Positions 25,680-35,437 are shown, counted from the first letter of the stretch. The stretch is 39,205 bases of DNA from Gammaproteobacteria bacterium (GCA_002690865.1 NZGG01000020.1:1-39205); one strand, 5' to 3'. Translations and numbers: made by a program. The notes: a model not told the origin generated them from the letters alone.

Positions 25680-26104
25680 TGAGTTTTTGGCAAGAAAAAT
25701 CGTTCTCGGAGATGACAAGGGATGAGTGGGAATCGCTATGCGATGGTTGTGCGCGCTGTTGCCTTGTTAAACTTCAAGATGGTGGTGAGGTGCGATATAC
25801 GTCTATTGTATGTAAATTTCTTGATCAAGATAACTGTCGGTGTAGTGATTACGAAAACCGAAGTAGTTTAGTTCCAACATGCGTGCATCTTCAGTCTTCA
25901 TCAATCCCTGAATGGTTACCTACAAGCTGTGCTTACAGGCTTATTGATGAGGGTAAAGACCTAGAGTGGTGGCATCCTCTTGTCTCAGGTAGTCAGGATA
26001 CTGTTTATGAAGCAGGCATCTCGGTTCGAGGAAAAGTTATTTCGGAAGCTCATGTTCACCCAGAGGAGATAGAAGAGCAAACGATTAAGTGGATAGAGCT
26101 TTAA
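25679..26104 (+). CDS. ycgN: YcgN-family cysteine-cluster protein (UPF0260)
   Basis: This 141-residue protein is rich in cysteine: Cys21, Cys24, Cys27, Cys28, Cys45, Cys53, Cys55 and Cys68 fall in CDGCARCC, VCKFLDQDNCRC and VPTCVHL. This is the pattern of the YkgJ/YcgN CxxCxxCC family, thought to bind zinc or an iron-sulfur cluster. LPTSCAYRLIDEGKDLEWWHPL is a UPF0260 landmark. Its function is unknown. The ATG shares the final A of the ycgL stop. The following membrane-protein gene starts immediately after its TAA. Confidence 0.93.
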   Translation: MSFWQEKSFSEMTRDEWESLCDGCARCCLVKLQDGGEVRYTSIVCKFLDQDNCRCSDYENRSSLVPTCVHLQSSSIPEWLPTSCAYRLIDEGKDLEWWHPLVSGSQDTVYEAGISVRGKVISEAHVHPEEIEEQTIKWIEL

Positions 26105-26434
26105 ATGTTTGAAAACCAATATCATATTGCTTGGTCGATTTATTTGCTGTCTGGGTTCTTCTGTTGTTTTGTTTGGTGGCGCCTTACATCATATATTACA
26201 CATCGAGGTTGGCGTGACTTGGGACGAGGCTTTGTTGTGATATTTATTTTTACTCCTTGGTATGCCGGTGACACATCAGATTTTCTCGCGCCTGCGGTAA
26301 TAGTTTTGTTAATGGATTTATTGCTAGAGGGAGCAAAATCGGGGATGCGAGGGGGTATAGCATTATTATTTTCTTCATTTCTCATGTTGGTTCTGCTAAC
26401 TATTAGAGCCTGGTTTTCCAAATCTGGGAAATAG
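26105..26434 (+). CDS. Small membrane protein of unknown function
   Basis: This 109-residue protein has three strongly hydrophobic segments (about 8-26, 41-72 and 84-103) and short charged loops (WWRLTSYITHRGWRD and LLEGAKSGMRGG). It should sit in the inner membrane. I do not recognise a named family. Its ATG follows the ycgN stop without a gap, so it is the last gene of the dnaX operon and probably translated by coupling. The arrangement makes it a real gene despite its lack of motifs. Confidence 0.75.
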   Translation: MFENQYHIAWSIYLLSGFFCCFVWWRLTSYITHRGWRDLGRGFVVIFIFTPWYAGDTSDFLAPAVIVLLMDLLLEGAKSGMRGGIALLFSSFLMLVLLTIRAWFSKSGK

Positions 26435-26511
26435 TTTAAGCACGTTGAAAAACTGGCATATTTTGCTTCGAGTCGTTATATTCTCAGCCTTCGCCCCAAC
26501 GTAAAACACTT

Positions 26512-27357
26512 ATGAAATTTGCAAGCACTGAAACCTATATTGCCACAGAAGAATTGCAGATGGCGGTTAATGCTGCCGTAATCCTAGAACGGCCTCTTTT
26601 AATAAAAGGGGAACCCGGCACTGGTAAAACTATGTTAGCTGAAGAAATAGCCTCTTCCCTAGGGCTTAAAATCATCACTTGGTATGTCAAGTCAACCACT
26701 AAGGCTCAACAAGGGCTCTATGAATACGATGCGGTATCTCGCTTGCGAGATTCCCAGCTAGGTGATGATCGCGTGCATGACATTAACAACTATATTGAAA
26801 AGGGTAAGTTGTGGGAAGCCTTCGATACAGAGGAAAAGGTCGTGTTACTTATTGATGAGATTGACAAGGCAGACATCGAGTTTCCTAATGACTTATTGCT
26901 TGAGCTTGATAAGATGGAATTTCATGTTTACGAGACGGGCGAGACAGTGAAAGCTGTAAACCGGCCAATCGTTGTTATCACGAGTAATAATGAGAAAGAA
27001 TTGCCCGATGCATTTTTACGCAGATGCTTTTTCCACTATATCCAATTCCCTGATCGAGAAACGATGCAGGATATTATTGATGTTCATCATCCCAATATAA
27101 AGAAAGAGCTCGTGAAAGAAGCAATGGAAATCTTTTTTGATGTGCGTAAGGTCCCTGGTTTAAAAAAGAAACCATCAACATCAGAGTTGATAGATTGGCT
27201 CAAACTTTTGTTGGCAGATGATATTCCAGAAGAAATTCTTACGAGTAGAGATACTTCAAAAGCGATACCACCATTGTACGGTGCATTAGTGAAAAATGAG
27301 CAGGATGTGCAGCTCCTCGAAAGATTAGCCTTTATGAATCGACGTAAAAGTGATTAA
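26512..27357 (+). CDS. MoxR-family AAA+ ATPase
   Basis: This 281-residue ATPase has Walker A GEPGTGKT (33-40), Walker B VVLLIDEIDKAD (Asp115, Glu116), sensor 1 VVITSNNEKELPDAFLRRC with the arginine finger region, and a sensor 2 domain. It belongs to the MoxR branch, whose members act as chaperone-like ATPases for a partner VWA protein, inserting metals or remodelling complexes. The partner gene follows after 29 bases. No Shine-Dalgarno sequence is visible before the ATG. The target enzyme is unknown, and no cox, nitric-oxide-reductase or Rubisco genes are in the window. Confidence 0.92.
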   Translation: MKFASTETYIATEELQMAVNAAVILERPLLIKGEPGTGKTMLAEEIASSLGLKIITWYVKSTTKAQQGLYEYDAVSRLRDSQLGDDRVHDINNYIEKGKLWEAFDTEEKVVLLIDEIDKADIEFPNDLLLELDKMEFHVYETGETVKAVNRPIVVITSNNEKELPDAFLRRCFFHYIQFPDRETMQDIIDVHHPNIKKELVKEAMEIFFDVRKVPGLKKKPSTSELIDWLKLLLADDIPEEILTSRDTSKAIPPLYGALVKNEQDVQLLERLAFMNRRKSD

Positions 27358-27386
27358 GGCAATCAAAAGATTGAGGGTAAATTCTT

Positions 27387-28553
27387 TTGCTGATTAATTT
27401 CTTCCTGGCTCTAAAAAAAGCCCGTATTCCTGTTTCCATTACCGAATTGCTGCACTTGCTCGATGGTCTGAAGGCGCGTCTTGTCTACGCGAATATTGAC
27501 GAATTTTACTATCTTAGTCGTATGGCTCTAGTGAAGGACGAACGACATTACGATAAGTTTGACCGAGCTTTCGGCATCTACTTTAAAGGGCTTGAAGATC
27601 TCACGGAAATGATATCGTCATTAATCCCAGATGAGTTTTTGAGAAGAGAGTTTGAAAAATCGCTGAGTAAAGAAGAACTAGAAAAGATTAAATCACTGGG
27701 TGGTCTTGAAAAATTGATTGAGGCATTTAAGCGAGAAGTTGAGGAGGCTGCAAGAGAAGGTAATGGAAAGGGGAAAGAAGGTGAGGGTGAAGATGGTGAG
27801 GGTGAAGATGGTGAGGGGAAGGGGAAGGAAAGGGGAAAGAAGCGACGCGGAGGAGGTGCTAGACGTAGTTGGGATAAGCGCGATTATAAGGCCTATGATG
27901 ATAATGTAGAACTCGGCACTCGCGGTATGAAGATTGCTCTGCGCCGACTACGTAAACTGGCTCGAACTGGTGTGGATAATGAATTTGATATTGACAGTAC
28001 AATTGATAAAACAGCGAAGAGCGGTGGGTTATTAGATATTATTCTTCGTCCAGAACGACGAAACACCGTTAAAGTCTTATTATTTTTGGACAATGGCGGT
28101 TCCATGGATGCTCATGTCCGTGTTTGTGAAGAATTATTTTCGGCCGCTCGCAGTGAGTTTAAACATTTAGAGACCTATTATTTCCATAACTTTATCTATG
28201 ACGGTGTTTGGAAAGAGCATAGAAGACGTATGCAGGAAAGAATTGAAACTCTTGATATCCTGAATAGATACAATCACGAATATAAAGTTATTTTTGTAGG
28301 GGACGCGACTATGGCTCCTTACGAGATTACTCATGCTGGAGGAAGTGTTGAACATTGGAACGAGGAAGCAGGTGCTATTTGGATGCAGCGTGTTATGGAT
28401 ACTTATGACAGAGTTATATGGATCAACCCAACTCTTGAGAATACTTGGGAATATTCGACTTCGGTCGCTTTGGCGAGGAGATTGGTGGATGACCAGATGT
28501 ATCCATTAACGGTTCGTGGTATCGAAGATGGGATGAATTTTCTGACCAAGTGA
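27387..28553 (+). CDS. VWA-domain CoxE-like protein, partner of MoxR
   Basis: This 388-residue protein has an N-terminal helical region (1-120), a low-complexity charged linker (about 125-160) of Glu/Gly/Asp then Lys/Arg, and a C-terminal von Willebrand A domain. The metal site reads LFLDNGGSM (Asp235 to Ser239), so the first Ser of the classic DxSxS motif is replaced by Gly, as is usual in this CoxE-like branch. VIFVGDATMAPYEI and YDRVIWINPTLENTWEYS are family landmarks. The start is a TTG at 27387 with GAGGG nine bases upstream. Its stop overlaps the GTG of hrpA by four bases. It is probably the adaptor or target-binding protein of the MoxR ATPase. Confidence 0.88.
   Translation: MLINFFLALKKARIPVSITELLHLLDGLKARLVYANIDEFYYLSRMALVKDERHYDKFDRAFGIYFKGLEDLTEMISSLIPDEFLRREFEKSLSKEELEKIKSLGGLEKLIEAFKREVEEAAREGNGKGKEGEGEDGEGEDGEGKGKERGKKRRGGGARRSWDKRDYKAYDDNVELGTRGMKIALRRLRKLARTGVDNEFDIDSTIDKTAKSGGLLDIILRPERRNTVKVLLFLDNGGSMDAHVRVCEELFSAARSEFKHLETYYFHNFIYDGVWKEHRRRMQERIETLDILNRYNHEYKVIFVGDATMAPYEITHAGGSVEHWNEEAGAIWMQRVMDTYDRVIWINPTLENTWEYSTSVALARRLVDDQMYPLTVRGIEDGMNFLTK
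27779..27823 (+). repeat. 15-base tandem repeat in the VWA gene linker
   Basis: Two near-perfect copies of GGTGAGGGTGAAGAT, followed by a decayed third, encode the GEGED pattern in the acidic linker. Unit length keeps the frame. The acidic part is followed at once by a Lys/Arg/Gly-rich stretch (GKGKERGKKRRGGG), giving a charge-segregated linker. Confidence 0.85.
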
Positions 28554-31500
28554 ACTCCTCAACGCAAGAACTCGACGCACAGATCGGTTTCTGCATGATT
28601 CGTGATCGTTTCCGTTTAAGAAAGGCCCTGCGAGCAAAAAGAAGTTCGTTGGTCAAAGATAAAATAGACGAGTCGTGCCGTCTTGCGGAGGACCGCAAAA
28701 ACTCGATACCCCCGTTGCATTATCCTGAAGAGTTACCGATCACTTCGCGTTTGTTGGATATTGAAAAGGCGGTTGTCGAGAATCAGGTAGTCATCGTTGC
28801 GGGTGAAACGGGATCAGGGAAGACTACACAAATCCCAAAAATCTGTCTCGCGATGGGATTGGGAGTTTATGGTTCAATAGGACATACCCAGCCTCGCGTC
28901 GTAGCAACTCGAACCGTTTCTCAGCGCATAGCTGCGGAAGTGAGCTCCCAGATGGGGGGGCTTGTCGGATACCAAGTTCGCTTCGATGAACGGACGTCAC
29001 AGCAAACCCAAATCAAAATTATGACAGATGGTATTTTGCTCGCTGAGACGAAAAATGATCGTTTTTTAGACCAATATCAGGTTCTTATAATTGATGAGGC
29101 TCATGAACGTAGTCTCAATATAGACTTTCTGCTTGGGTATATTAAGACAATCCTGCCGAAGAGGCCTGATTTAAAGATTATTGTTACCTCCGCAACGATT
29201 GATGTGCAGCGGTTTGCTAACTACTTCAACGATGCTCCCATTATAGAGGTTTCTGGGAGAACCTATCCAGTTGACGTTATTTATCGTCCCACGGAAGAAG
29301 TCAAAGGCCAAGATATAGACCAGCAGATCTACCAAGGCGTGCTTGAGGCTCTGGGTGAGATAGAGATAGAGAATAACAGTAAGCCAAATCCTGGTGATGT
29401 TCTTGTTTTTCTTTCTGGTGAGAGAGAGATCAGGGAGCTTGCAGATGAGATAAGAAAATCGCGATTTAAATCGTTCGATATTTTACCGCTATACTCTCGC
29501 TTAGGTGTGTCAGAGCAGAATCAAGTTTTTCAGACACATGATAAACCACGAATTGTTTTAGCTACCAATGTCGCAGAGACCTCTTTAACAGTCCCGGGAA
29601 TACACTATGTCATTGATCCCGGCCTTGCTCGTATCTCGAGATATAGTTACAGATCGAAAATTCAACAGTTACCTGTTGAACGAGTATCTCAGGCAAGCGC
29701 AGAACAAAGAAAGGGTCGGTGCGGACGTGTTGCACCTGGTCGTTGTATTAGACTGTATTCAGAGGAGGATTTTTTATCGCGCCAAGCATTCACGTCTCCA
29801 GAGATTATGCGTACAAATTTAGCAGCAGTTATTCTTCAGATGTTGGTGTTACGACTGGGAGATATTGGCAAATTCTCTTTTATAGAGAGTCCCGATCAAC
29901 GACAGATAAGTGATGGTTTCCAGATACTATTTGAGCTCCATGCGGTTAACAAAGATCGTCAGATTACCAGGCTTGGCCGGCAAATGGCCAGGTTTCCTGT
30001 GGATCCAAGACTATCGAGGATGCTGCTGGAGTCCTCCCGAATGGGATGCCTTGCTGAACTGATAATAATAACGAGTGCTCTTTCACTTCAAGATCCACGA
30101 GAGAGACCACATGAGCATCAAGAAAAAGCGGACAATGCTCATCAGAAGTACTGGGATGAAAAGTCGGATTTTCTTGCATTCATAAATCTTTGGAATGCAT
30201 TCGAAGAATCACGCCAGAAATTGACTCAGAGTCAACTAAGGAAATATTGCCGTTCCAATTTTCTCTCGTTTATCAGGATGCGAGAGTGGCGAGATATTCA
30301 TCGTCAGCTTTCGGAAGTTTGTAGTGAACTAAACTTAAAATTGAATAAGGTCCCTTCAGACTACCCATCTATCCACCGCGCTCTGCTCAGCGGCTTGTTG
30401 GGAAATATTGGGCAAAAGGATAAAGATAACGAGTATAACGGCGCTCGTAATAGGACTCATTTTATCTTCCCCGGTTCTTCACAATTTAAAATCAGGCCTA
30501 AGTGGATAGTCTCGAGCGAGCTGATTGAAACCGGTAGATTGTATGCACGTTGCGTGGCGAAGATTGACAGTGTTTGGCTAGAGGAACTCGCAGATCACTT
30601 GGTCGTTCGTACCGTTGCAGATCCATTCTTCGATACGGACCATGGACATGTGACGGCATATGAGAATGTTTCTTTGTATGGTGTGGTTATAGTTAACCGG
30701 AGAAAGTTCGATTTCCGTAAGGTAAACCCTAAAGAGGCCCGAGAGATTTTTATTCATTGCGCTTTAGTAGATCAGCAACTCAAATCCTCAGCGGCGTTTT
30801 TCAAACACAACAAAAAACTAATCGCTGAAATAGAAATGCTTGAATCAAAAACAAGGAAAAGAGATATTTTGGCGGACAACCAGGAGCTATTTTCGTTTTA
30901 TGATAAACGGCTGCCAAGTGATATTTCGAGCGTTAATGAATTGAAACAATTTCTAAAGTCAAACGAAGGTTCTCTTTTTCTCAATAAGGAACAGTTGCTT
31001 AAGCAGAAGGTTAGCGTCTCTGATCACAGCTATCCTGACTCTCTTAAAGTGGCCAATGCCGAGCTCAAACTGAATTATCAATTTGATCCAGAACATCAGG
31101 AGGATGGCGTTAGCATCAGTGTGCCAGTAGCGATTCTCAGACAGGTTTCAGAAGCGCAATTGGACTGGGTTATCCCTGGGCTATTGCGAGAAAAATGCCT
31201 TTCCTTGTTAAAATCTCTACCAAAGAGGTTGCGTAAAAATTTTGTTCCAGCTCCGGAGTATGTCGATAAGGTTGTTCTAAAGCTTAAATTTGACGGCCGA
31301 GCGCTGACTGAGGTTTTAGCAGAGCAGTTATTTCGTCTGTCTGGTGTTAAGGTGTCTGCAACAGACTTTAATATAGAAAATTTAGATAAGCATCTTTCTA
31401 TGAATGTTCGCGTTGTCGATGATAATGGGAATATCCTAGGTACTGGACGAAACCTGAATATGCTTCGCCAAAAGTTTTCGCAGGAAGCTGATTTAAACTT

Positions 31501-32389
31501 CCGTAAACGTTCACGGCATTCGCTTGAAAAGAATCACTTAACCAGTTGGTCCTTCGATGAATTACCGGAACAAGTTGAGATTCAGCATGCTGATATTGTG
31601 ATCAACGGATACCCAGCTCTTGTTGATAAAAATACTCATGTTGATCTAGAGATATTTGATGCCAAGTTATATGCCCAGAGAGCCATGAGAATGGGGTTGC
31701 TTCGTTTGATTATGTTAGAACTGGACGAGCAACGCAGGTATGTTACAAAGAATCTTCCCGGCTTCGAAAAATATGCTGTTTACTATTCAACCCGTGGTTC
31801 CCGCGAACGACTGTTAGAAGAAATGGTTACGGCTATATTTAGGTACACCTTTATAGAGGATCTTCCAGTGGTCAGAAATGCGGAGGCCTTTCGAGAGCGT
31901 CTTATGCGCAAGAGTCGTTTGGTCAGTATTGCTAACGAGGTCTCATTAATTGTTAGTGAGGTATTACAAGAAGCACACGAAATTGAACGTAATTTGGCAA
32001 AAATTGCTACCAACCATAATCGTTATGCGTGTAATGATATTGATAATCAATTGAGACGATTGCTTGATCCAGGTTTCTTGAGCCAGATACCTTTACACTG
32101 GCTAAGTCAATACCCTCGATATCTAAGCGCTATTCGCTTTCGAATGAATAAATTAACGTTTAATCTGGAGCGCGATCATGCGGCTACTCATGAGGTGCTT
32201 GGCTTTGCAGAAAAGATTACCGATCGTTACATAGAGGGCTCAGAGATGGAGTTATATCGCTGGATGGTTGAGGAGTTTCGTATCTCTATTTTTGCACAAA
32301 AGTTGGGAACTAGTTTGCCAGTCTCGGCAAAACGTTTAGAGAAACAATGGCGAATTACGGAAGTAGAGGGCCTCAACCTAGACAAGTAG
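28550..32389 (+). CDS. hrpA: DEAH-box ATP-dependent RNA helicase HrpA
   Basis: This 1279-residue helicase matches the long HrpA form (about 1300 in E. coli). Motif I is GETGSGKT (85-92), motif II DEAH (182-185), motif III TSATID and motif VI QRKGRCGRV. The HA2/ratchet and OB-fold regions follow, then the long HrpA-specific C-terminal extension (DUF3418, about 660-1260) with FDELPEQVEIQ and NGYPALVDK. HrpA resolves stalled or collided ribosomes in E. coli. The start is a GTG overlapping the VWA gene stop by four bases (GTGA). The N-terminal DRFRLRKALRA fits relatives, so this start is accepted. It is convergent with the TerB-like gene, only 18 bases away. Confidence 0.95.
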   Translation: MNSSTQELDAQIGFCMIRDRFRLRKALRAKRSSLVKDKIDESCRLAEDRKNSIPPLHYPEELPITSRLLDIEKAVVENQVVIVAGETGSGKTTQIPKICLAMGLGVYGSIGHTQPRVVATRTVSQRIAAEVSSQMGGLVGYQVRFDERTSQQTQIKIMTDGILLAETKNDRFLDQYQVLIIDEAHERSLNIDFLLGYIKTILPKRPDLKIIVTSATIDVQRFANYFNDAPIIEVSGRTYPVDVIYRPTEEVKGQDIDQQIYQGVLEALGEIEIENNSKPNPGDVLVFLSGEREIRELADEIRKSRFKSFDILPLYSRLGVSEQNQVFQTHDKPRIVLATNVAETSLTVPGIHYVIDPGLARISRYSYRSKIQQLPVERVSQASAEQRKGRCGRVAPGRCIRLYSEEDFLSRQAFTSPEIMRTNLAAVILQMLVLRLGDIGKFSFIESPDQRQISDGFQILFELHAVNKDRQITRLGRQMARFPVDPRLSRMLLESSRMGCLAELIIITSALSLQDPRERPHEHQEKADNAHQKYWDEKSDFLAFINLWNAFEESRQKLTQSQLRKYCRSNFLSFIRMREWRDIHRQLSEVCSELNLKLNKVPSDYPSIHRALLSGLLGNIGQKDKDNEYNGARNRTHFIFPGSSQFKIRPKWIVSSELIETGRLYARCVAKIDSVWLEELADHLVVRTVADPFFDTDHGHVTAYENVSLYGVVIVNRRKFDFRKVNPKEAREIFIHCALVDQQLKSSAAFFKHNKKLIAEIEMLESKTRKRDILADNQELFSFYDKRLPSDISSVNELKQFLKSNEGSLFLNKEQLLKQKVSVSDHSYPDSLKVANAELKLNYQFDPEHQEDGVSISVPVAILRQVSEAQLDWVIPGLLREKCLSLLKSLPKRLRKNFVPAPEYVDKVVLKLKFDGRALTEVLAEQLFRLSGVKVSATDFNIENLDKHLSMNVRVVDDNGNILGTGRNLNMLRQKFSQEADLNFRKRSRHSLEKNHLTSWSFDELPEQVEIQHADIVINGYPALVDKNTHVDLEIFDAKLYAQRAMRMGLLRLIMLELDEQRRYVTKNLPGFEKYAVYYSTRGSRERLLEEMVTAIFRYTFIEDLPVVRNAEAFRERLMRKSRLVSIANEVSLIVSEVLQEAHEIERNLAKIATNHNRYACNDIDNQLRRLLDPGFLSQIPLHWLSQYPRYLSAIRFRMNKLTFNLERDHAATHEVLGFAEKITDRYIEGSEMELYRWMVEEFRISIFAQKLGTSLPVSAKRLEKQWRITEVEGLNLDK

Positions 32390-32407
32390 AAGCCATCATA
32401 CACTTCT

Positions 32408-32857
32408 CTAATTGCGCGCAGAAACTTTTGCCTGTACGAAGTCGCTGTTATCGATGTGTAAAAGTCCAGCGATGCGTCTGATGATGTGTTCCTCAAATTT
32501 ATCTACACGTCCGTCGGCGTAAGCAACCCGCCACAACTGAACAACCAGTTCCTTTCTACCACTATAGTCATAATGCTTGTTAAGAAGCCGGGTGAATTGA
32601 TGAAGATCGTGGGCTTCTTCGACTGCATCTTCTGCAAGCTCTACAAGATTATCTAGCTCCTCCTGATTGAAATCGAAGAGCGACTGTAGTGTCGAAATAA
32701 TCGATATTTTTTCATCATTGGTACGTTTCTCATCGCTTCTGGATACTTCTATTAGAAGTGCTGCCATTGCGAACTCGATGCCTCGCTGCTGGGTGTCCTG
32801 CTGTTCCTCTTGATTGAGAAAGGTTTCGGTGAAGAACCGGGTAATATTATTTATCAT
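32408..32857 (-). CDS. TerB-like (tellurite resistance domain) protein
   Basis: This 149-residue helical protein has the paired acidic motifs of TerB-like domains: VSRSDEKRTNDEKISII in the first half and AYADGRVDKFEEHIIRRIAGLL in the second. Members may bind metal through these acidic repeats and are widespread outside tellurite-resistance loci. Despite the family name there is no ter operon here, so no tellurite role is implied. Its ATG overlaps the dusA stop by four bases (ATGA). Confidence 0.87.
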   Translation of the reverse strand: MINNITRFFTETFLNQEEQQDTQQRGIEFAMAALLIEVSRSDEKRTNDEKISIISTLQSLFDFNQEELDNLVELAEDAVEEAHDLHQFTRLLNKHYDYSGRKELVVQLWRVAYADGRVDKFEEHIIRRIAGLLHIDNSDFVQAKVSARN

Positions 32858-33837
32858 GAAATTACCTTTTCGAGAAGATTGTTGGTAACGTTTGAAGCCT
32901 CTAACGCATTATCTAGCAAAGTAATATTCGCATTACCTTCAAACATGTGAGCGCTTAGATACCGGCGGAAATGTCTTGCTCCCGGCGTACCTGTAAAGTA
33001 GCCTAAAAGATGCTTAATCATATGTTTCATTGCCACTTGCTTGTCCAATTGTTCTAACATATACGATCTATATTTCTCTAGGATATCAAGTCGAGACGGA
33101 AGGGGTGTTGAAAAAATATCGTGATCAAGGCGAGCTAATAGATATGGGTCTGAATATATGGCTCTGCCTAACATTAGACCATCTGTGAGTTGCTTTAATT
33201 TGAGACACTCCTCTACCGTCTTTATGCCTCCATTTAATATGAATGTGGCTTCTGGCAATTCATCCTTGATTCGATAAATATAGTTGTACTTGAGCGGAGG
33301 TATGTCTCGATTCTCCTTTGGTGTCAATCCCTTCAGAATAGCCTTTCGAGCGTGGACGACGAAAGTACGACATCCCACATCATAGAGCTTGAGGACGAAG
33401 CGTTTAAAAAATGAATAGTCCTCACTTTCATCAATTCCTATTCTAGATTTAACGGTGACGGGTATATCAACAGCGCTGCTCATGGCTTGATAACAATCTG
33501 CGACGAGCTCCGGTTTGGCCATCAGGCATGCTCCAATACCCCCCACCTGAACGCGATCACTGGGGCAGCCACAGTTAATATTTACCTCTTGATATCCCGC
33601 TTCCTCAACTAATATGGCTGCCTCTGCCAATTCTTTGGGATTGCTCCCACCTAGTTGAAAGCCACATGGAGCATCTTCATTATGGGCCAGAAACTTTTCT
33701 TTTTCTCCATACAATAACGCGCCCGTAACGATCATCTCGCTATATAATATAGAGTTTGTTGAAAGTAGACGGAGTAGAAATCGGAAATGCCGATCTGTAC
33801 ATCCCATCATCGGTGCTACTGATAGTCTTCTGTCCAA
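32854..33837 (-). CDS. dusA: tRNA-dihydrouridine(20/20a) synthase
   Basis: This 327-residue FMN enzyme reduces uridine 20/20a in the tRNA D-loop using NADPH. SVAPMMGCTDRHFRFLLRLL at the start, EMIVTGALLYG, QLGGSNPKELAEAA, the catalytic NINCGCPSDRVQ (Cys91), VKSRIGID, FVVHARKAILKGLTP, ILNGGI and GLMLGRAIYSDPYLL are all DusA-type. The C-terminal YFTGTPGARHFRRYLS belongs to the tRNA-binding helical domain. It is divergent from gltX and leads a two-gene unit with the TerB-like gene. Confidence 0.96.
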   Translation of the reverse strand: MDRRLSVAPMMGCTDRHFRFLLRLLSTNSILYSEMIVTGALLYGEKEKFLAHNEDAPCGFQLGGSNPKELAEAAILVEEAGYQEVNINCGCPSDRVQVGGIGACLMAKPELVADCYQAMSSAVDIPVTVKSRIGIDESEDYSFFKRFVLKLYDVGCRTFVVHARKAILKGLTPKENRDIPPLKYNYIYRIKDELPEATFILNGGIKTVEECLKLKQLTDGLMLGRAIYSDPYLLARLDHDIFSTPLPSRLDILEKYRSYMLEQLDKQVAMKHMIKHLLGYFTGTPGARHFRRYLSAHMFEGNANITLLDNALEASNVTNNLLEKVIS

Positions 33838-33943
33838 CTCTTTTCATGCTATTTTAGGTAAAATGGTAGTTTAACACTCTAGGATCCTTTATGGCGTCAT
33901 CTGCAAGCAGACCCGAGTCTGCAAAAAAGTTACAATAAAAATT

Positions 33944-35437
33944 ATGAATATTCGTACTCGAGTTGCGCCATCCCCCACGGGTGATCCCCATGTAGGTACA
34001 GCCTATATGGCACTTTTTAGCTTATGTTTTGCGCGTCAGTTTGGCGGTCAGTTTGTACTACGTATTGAAGATACCGATGCAGCTCGAAGTTCAAGGCAGT
34101 CGGAACAAAATATCCTAGACTCCCTCCGTTGGCTAGGACTTGATTGGGATGAAGGTCCGGATAAATCAGGTTCTTATGGTCCGTATCGCCAAAGTGAGAG
34201 ATTGGATATATATAAAGAGCATATTGGAAAACTACTTTCGCGTGGACATGCATTCCACTGTTTTTGTACACCTGAACGTTTATCCACCATGCGAGCTGAA
34301 CAAATCAAGAATAAACAAACCACCCGATACGACGGGTGCTGTTTGTCCTTATCCAATCAGGAGGTGCAGGAGAAACTTGCATCTGGTCAAGACTATGTTG
34401 TCCGAATGAAAGTCCCAGAAAAAGGCACATGCATTGTTAGAGATCGTTTGCGAGGTGATATCCCTATTGAATATGCGCAGATTGACATGCAGGTACTACA
34501 AAAATCCGATGGTAACCCGACCTACCATCTAGCCGTGGTGGTAGATGATCATTTAATGGAAATCACTCACATAATTCGTGGAGAGGAGTGGATAAACTCA
34601 GCTCCAAAACACATGTTACTTTATGAGTATTTTGGTTGGCACATGCCTGAACTCATTCATATGCCTTTGTTGCGTAATCCAGATAAAAGTAAGCTAAGTA
34701 AACGTAAGAATCCGACAAGTATTAGTTTTTACGAGAGAATGGGCTTCCTTCCTGAGGCCGTGATAAATTATCTGGGTATGCTTGGTTGGAGCATGCCGGA
34801 TGGGGAAGAAAAGTTTTCTCTGAAAGATATGGTCAAGCATTTTGATCTAGAGAGAATTTCTCTTGGCGCACCAATCTTTGATGTCGATAAGTTGAAGTGG
34901 CTAAATGGGAGATGGTTGCGTGAAGAACTCGATGACGATGCATTTGCCGACAGGATAAGTGAATGGGCATACAATCGAGAAAATCTAAAAAGAATCATAC
35001 CTCTCGTTAAAGAGAGAGTTGATATCTTCTCGGAAATTACAGACATGATTGCTTTCTTTGCTTCAGGCTTGCCTACTCTCTCCGAGAGTGACTTGACTAT
35101 GAAAAATCTCTCCGTAGATCAAACAAAAAAAATCCTGCAATTTGCTCTATGGGATATAGATTCCTTGGACATATGGGATAGAGATAGTTTGAATAAAGTG
35201 TTTGAAACTCTTGGCGAGGACTTAGAGCTAAAAATCCGTGATGTTCTCTCACCGATATTCATCGCTATTTCAGGGAAACCAGTTTCTCCGCCATTGTTTG
35301 ATTCCATGGAAATTATCGGGGTGGATATGACTCGAGCAAGGCTTAAAAATGCTATTGATGTTTTAGGCGGGGTCTCAAAAAAGTTAACAAAAAAATTAGA
35401 GAAAGAATATCAATTAATAAGGAGTTCGAGAGAGTAA
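33944..35437 (+). CDS. gltX: Glutamyl-tRNA synthetase
   Basis: This is a 497-residue class Ib aminoacyl-tRNA synthetase. The HIGH-type motif is PSPTGDPHVGTAYMALF (HVGT, 16-19) and the KMSKS-type motif is KLSKR (250-254). LRIEDTDAARS, YRQSERLDIY, HCFCTPERL and GWSMPDGEEKFSL align well with the pseudomonad GltX form, which lacks the four-Cys zinc site of E. coli GltX. It charges tRNA-Glu; a tRNA-Glu gene is at 5796-5871. No Shine-Dalgarno sequence precedes the ATG, and a TACAAT lies seven bases before it. Its TAA shares a base with the ATG of the next gene. Confidence 0.97.
   Translation: MNIRTRVAPSPTGDPHVGTAYMALFSLCFARQFGGQFVLRIEDTDAARSSRQSEQNILDSLRWLGLDWDEGPDKSGSYGPYRQSERLDIYKEHIGKLLSRGHAFHCFCTPERLSTMRAEQIKNKQTTRYDGCCLSLSNQEVQEKLASGQDYVVRMKVPEKGTCIVRDRLRGDIPIEYAQIDMQVLQKSDGNPTYHLAVVVDDHLMEITHIIRGEEWINSAPKHMLLYEYFGWHMPELIHMPLLRNPDKSKLSKRKNPTSISFYERMGFLPEAVINYLGMLGWSMPDGEEKFSLKDMVKHFDLERISLGAPIFDVDKLKWLNGRWLREELDDDAFADRISEWAYNRENLKRIIPLVKERVDIFSEITDMIAFFASGLPTLSESDLTMKNLSVDQTKKILQFALWDIDSLDIWDRDSLNKVFETLGEDLELKIRDVLSPIFIAISGKPVSPPLFDSMEIIGVDMTRARLKNAIDVLGGVSKKLTKKLEKEYQLIRSSRE

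Noticed and set aside
32390..32407. A terminator between the convergent hrpA and TerB-like genes.
   Set aside because: Only an AGAAG/CTTCT pairing around a ten-base loop is present, with no U-tract, too weak to call.
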